A DNA stretch of 64,000 bases from Aquatica leii (taxonomy: Eukaryota; Arthropoda; Insecta; Coleoptera; Lampyridae), in assembly GCA_035610365.1 (NCBI GenBank), contig CM069438.1, forward strand, positions 33,411,869 to 33,475,868, given 5' to 3'. This document shows, in pieces, positions 54,701-60,700 of the stretch (positions are counted from its first letter, which is position 1; every line of letters begins with the position of its first letter). Below the pieces are notes generated by a model, which ran no database searches, was not told where the DNA came from, and saw nothing but the letters and a program-made list of their open reading frames with translations. Position numbers and translations under genes: made by a program.

Positions 54701-57700
54701 ATTTGCCATTCTGGACCGCTCAAAATGGTTCAAGAAGTATCAGTACCAAGAAGACCAAACACTAACCTTAAGATATGGACGCTCATCATCACGAACACTT
54801 TCAAATATAAAATCTAAACGAATACGTTGCTTGTCAGTCAAGACTAAAACAGAATCTAAGGTTAAAGATAGTGTTGACTCTACGACTCGGTTTGTAGAAT
54901 CGTGACTTAGTTTCCCGAGACAGTACTACACTTAGGACAGTTGCGACGACTAACCCCTGCTTGTCTACAGCGAAATCAGTAAAGAGTAAGAGGTTTGTCA
55001 CAATTCGGCGATATATGTTTAGTCTGCCGTCAATTCCAATAAGTAACACAAATAGAAGACCAAGAACCAAGAAAACCTGGTCGAGAAGAATTAGAAACAG
55101 AAGGAGTAGAAGTAAAAATATATTTCTGTATGTGCGCTTGTTTCGCCATATTGAGAACTCTCTTGTTTGATGCTATCTTTTGTTTTGTTATCTTTTTGTC
55201 TTTTTTTTTAATTCTATATTTTTGCGCCAACTTGGATTCTAAATTATCTTTTATAAGATCTGGTATTTAGAATTTACAATACAATTATCATCTATTTGTT
55301 CTTCTCTGTAGTCTGTTACATAGTTCCGATACTATTTTTTTATAAACCGAAGCAATGTACGAATTATTTTATTGTTTTAGAATTTAAACCATTTCTTTAT
55401 GACGTTAATTAATTTTTCTATTAATTTATTTACGTTTACTGTACCCAAAGATGTCTTTGACTGTCATGACTTTAACGACTTATCTTAATTTTGTCACTAT
55501 CATCATCGTTGTATGAAGAATTTGACAACTAAGAATTGAAAACCAAAAAACCTCTAAAGCCTGAAAAAGTTACTGTTCATAGAGAAAAAAATTGTTGCGG
55601 TTGATTATGCGCGACTTGGTTACGATTGAGATCATTAAAAGGTTTAACTATTTCTGTTTTCTCAAACTTTTATGTTAAAGAAAAAAGGAGTACGCAATCA
55701 CTAATGCGTCACTAAACCAAATCTTACACTAAAAAACTAATAGTCATTAGAATTAAAAATTGTTTTTTTTTACAACAGAACGTCTATTTTAATCAATGTA
55801 GACTCGATCACGCAAACAAAAAATTTAGGGTAGATCTTAAGATGAGAATAACGAAATTTTGTCTTTAAAGGAGGAAATCATCAGACACTTGTTACTTAAT
55901 CAGTTTTGGTCCTTTTAAGCTGTTGCTTGATTTTGATTTGTGTTTTGATATGTAGCTTAACAAATCCCAAGTGTTTTAATAAGCTTGTTACTCCACGCTT
56001 TCTTCTTTTTTTTTGATACAGTTTTGACAGTTTGGTAATTATTAAACAAATGCGGTATGGTAGTATTCAAAAAATTTCTTAGCTTTGTCATTAAAAAAAT
56101 GTTCTTAAATATGAATTGGTAAAAATGCCAGAAGATTACTTTACTTGTTAAATATTCTACAACTTTGCAGTTGATGTAGATCTTAATATTGTCATCTTCA
56201 ATTTATTTTGAAAAAATTGGAGTTTTGTAAAAACACGTTACATAAAAACTACAAACGGTTTTTGAGTACGCATTATTATGACTACGTTAGGCAACAGAAC
56301 TTTGGTTGTTGCAATAAATTTTAATAATTCGTGCATTAACTAGCTGGTTATGATCCAACTGCAAAAGTATATAATTTGCAAAGCAAAAACTAAACTCTGA
56401 TGTTCAAAAAAAATTGAGTCAATTTGTGTCTCTTCTAAAGGCGTTTGAATGCGACCGTTTAAACATAATACATTTGAACGCAAGGACGTTTAAACGCAAG
56501 ACGTTTAGATACTCGCCATTTGAGCACAGAAACTTTTGAACTCAAAATGTAAAAACCTTCTTTTTTTTAAATCGTATTTATTTAATATTTTAACAAAAAC
56601 TGATAAATCAAAACACATTTTTATTTTACTGTTTAAAACTAAAGAAAGCAAAACTAGTTTTGTCAACTAAGAAAGTTATGTAACAAAAACTCGAAGTGAA
56701 TCAAAAAACTATCAACAATAATTTTAGAGAATTTTATTTTGTGAAAAAAAAAACCAAAAAGTAAAAAAAACTGAAACTAACGCAGATACTTTGACAATTT
56801 TAGCAAAAGAAATTAAAGAAAACAAACGTACTGAATAACACTAAACACTCAAATTTCAAAAAACTGAAGAAAATAGTTTAAAGTTATAGTAAAAAGTGAA
56901 GCAAAACAAGAAAATAAAAACAAAGAATCTTTTGGGTTTAAACCGTGGCAATGTTGTAACTAAAGTTTCCAAGTTTTGCTTACAACGTGGACGCACGTTT
57001 TGCATTACTTTTTTTAACGTGTTACTTATAACTAATGGCTTTTTGTTTTTTTTTCTTGTCTTTACTAAAATTTCTTTATTTTTTATTTTAAATAAAATAA
57101 AACAATGCTAAAACTGCTTTTCGCAAACTCAACACCATTTTTTTGCTTTGTATAACGATAAAAATGCGCTTTGCGTTGAAACGTACCTCCGTTCAAACTT
57201 CTCTGCGTTAAAATGTTTTGCGCCTAAAAGTTTTTGTGTTTAAACTTTTTTGCATTCAAACGTCTTTACGTTCAAATATCTGGCTTTCAAAAATCCTTGC
57301 GTTCAAAGGTGCTGCATTCAAACGGTCGCGTTCCATCAATCGCGGCTAATTTCAATTTTTTTTGTATTATTAAAATGTTTTATTGATTTTTAGCAGATAC
57401 AAACTAGGACTTTAGTTAATTGTTTATTTTTTTAGTATTTTCTTGGTTTTTTGTTTTTCTCTTTTTGTTTCAATTCGCCACTTTTTGTCTTTTCTAAAAT
57501 AAAGTAAATTAATTTGAGCATGATGCCGTTGAAAAAAAAATAAAAATTACAACAACCAAAGATGCATAATGCGGTATTTCTTTATTTGATACGTAGAGGA
57601 TAATTTTGTAGTCTAGTGTAGTTTCTTAAAACAAAAGAGAAAAGTAATAATGGAATAAATAAAGATGGGGACAAAAATTTGAAAACAAGAACAACTACTG

Positions 57701-60700
57701 AAAAATCTCTCAAAGAAGATGCGGAAAACAAGGAAATAAGAAAACAAGTGAGAACAATAACATACAAAGAACGACGTCCAAAAAACTAACAAAGAAAAAG
57801 ATCAGAACAGTAAAAAAATAAACGACCGCTATGAAAAAGGAATTAAAAAGAAAAAAGAACACGAGGATAAGAAAAATAGAGGAAATATTAATACAACAGT
57901 AAAAAAAGTAAACGACCGCTATGAAAAAAAAACTAAAGAGAAAAAAGAGGAAGAGGATAAAAAAATAAGAAAGATGGAGGAAATATAAATGAGAAAATAG
58001 AAACATGGAATATAACGTCACTAAGACATAAGAAACATGAGTTAGCACAAGAAATGGAAGAATTCAAAACGCAGTTGATAGAAAAAACAGGAGGAAATGG
58101 AAAACTTAAAATAGAAAAATACAGAATATTTTACTCTTAAGTAGAGACAGGAAAAAGTGCAAAAGGGGTAGTAGGAGTAACAGTAACGGAAGAAGTGGAG
58201 ACAAGAGTAACTGAATTTAAGCTGATATCGTCAAGTATAATGTATATAAAGCTAGAAATGGAAGAAACGAGGTACATAATACAACTGTACGCGCCCAGTG
58301 GAAAAAACAAAGGAGGAGGAAATGGAAGTTTTTTATATAGAGCTAAAAAGCACACTAGATAAAACCAAGGAGAGAACCGAAAAGGTCATACTAATAGGAG
58401 ACTAGAATACGAAAATAGGAAATGACGAAGACGTAGGAATGGGGTGCATGGGTTTATTGGGAGAAATAACGAAGAATAGAAATCAAAAAAGGATGATCAG
58501 ATTCTGTCAAATAAACGATTTAATGGTAGGAAATTCTTTCTTACAACAACCATGATTAGAAAAGTACACATTTATAGCGAAAGGAAGAGAAGGAAAAAAA
58601 TATAATAGATTACATAGTATACACGAAAGAAATGAGGCAAGAAATAAAAAGATTAGAACGGAAAATAAAGCGGAAATAAGGACACATCATAGGCTAATAA
58701 CAACAAAACTCAAATGGAGTAAGATAGAGCCGATAGAGGAAAAGAATTATACTAGAACAGCAATAACAAAAACCAAAGTATAACAGATAATAAATTTGAA
58801 AAAATGGAGCGAGATATAAATGTAGATGGAATCTAAAAGACAGATGGAATAAATTTAAAGATATAATACTACGAGCAGTAGAAGACATATGCGGACGATC
58901 AAAAGTCAACGAACATAGCAAAAGAACAGGTTGGTGGAATGCAGAAATAAAGAAGAAGAAGAAAAAAAGGAAAAAAGCAACATAACAACACAAAGTTAGA
59001 AGAAAACAGAATAGAATACCATAGGTAGCGGAAAAAAAAAAGATAATGATCATAAGAGACAAGAATAACATTATAAATACAAACTTAGAGGAAATAATAG
59101 AAACTTGGAAGGAATATTATAAAGACAAATACGATAAAGAAGAAGAGGAGCAAGCAATACAGACGAGGGGAATGGACAAGCCATATGAAGTGAAAAAAAA
59201 TGAAATCCAGACAAAAGAAATATGCATAGATTAAATATAAGAGGGGCTTAGGAAAATCCGGATAAAAAAAGCGGACGATGCAGATAATATATGTCCATGG
59301 ATGGTAAAATCGTTAGGCTAAGAAGGAAGAAAATGGTTGCTGGAAGTAATGAAAAAAGCACCGAAGACATACGTGATACTGAAAGAATGGGATAAATAAA
59401 GATTAAAGAATACCACCTCCGACGCTCCGAAGGGACATAAGGAAATCACGAGAAGAAGAAGATTATGAAACTATTTCTTTTACAGAAACGTGAATATGCA
59501 ATCAACATTATTACAATCACTGCGATTTACTTAAATTTTAGTTTTATTTTAATAAGATAATTACGGCCTATTGTCAAAATTTTTATTTTGCAGATTAATT
59601 GAGTTTGCAATTAAAAAAACAATTATATATATATAATATTCCAAAAAACAATATCGGTTTGAGAATGGGAGTTTTAGACAAAAATGTTTACGCCAACGAT
59701 CGTCTTTCTTCTTCTCGCATAAATTCTAGCATTGTTTTATCTTAAAGACGAGTATAAGTGTAACAGCAGCACAAGGGGAAATTTAATTAAACCGAGGTCT
59801 ATTTAAAGAAAGGTTTTTAACAGTTCATCCTTTCTAAGTGGCACGTGCATAAATAAAATAATTTCAGTCGGGAGTGTACAATTCGCATGGGATACAAAAT
59901 AACACCGACTTTACAACAGATTTAACTAGAGTGGACAGGGGTCTCTTCATTATCTCAACACAACCTATTTTCCTTCCACCTCCACCATTCTCACTCTTTC
60001 CCCATTTGGACATATGAATGCTTTATCGGCGAATCCCATTAGGTCAACTCGAATAGCCAACATTACTAAAATGTTATTTACTTGGTTATTTTAGAATCGA
60101 TCATCAACAATGGGCATTGTATTATTAAACGGGCGTTTGAATAGAGAGACTGCCATAATTGGAATTAATAGAGAATTCCCTATTGATTTTATTAAAACAT
60201 TTCCATTTATTTTGCGTCGAGAATAAATCTTGTCGCTTTTGTGGTTGGCGTTTAAGAGGTTTGGTAATTGTCTAAACTAAAGGACTAAGTAGTTTCTCAA
60301 GTTAAAGGTCCGAGGACAGGGAACTAACCACAAAACTTAAGACAAAGCTAAGACCGGGTGGAAATCCGGTTAAATTCAGGTTTCCGGTCAAACCATGCCC
60401 ATTTACTTTGAAATGTTTCCTGCGGGAATTAGATTAATGAAATCGCGTTTATTCCTAACAGAAATTCTAATTCGTGCGTTTTTTTTTCTAGATGAAAATA
60501 GAGATATAAATGGACATCCGGAAGATGACCTCAAAAGACAAAGATCGCAATACAATGGAGATCAACTATATTCAAACGTGAGTGTTTGTAAATGTGTTTA
60601 AGACGCGTATTAATGAAGTTTGATTTAGCTTTGGTCGAGTAAATGGGGGATTAAGGAAGAGCATAAGTTGCTATCGGAGCTGGGCGCAGCTAGTGGTACG

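Noticed and set aside
57710-58048. A 112-codon hydrophobic - strand frame
   Set aside because: Antisense of the Lys/Glu-rich coiled-coil part of a LINE; the apparent membrane segments are an artefact of poly-A/G sense codons.
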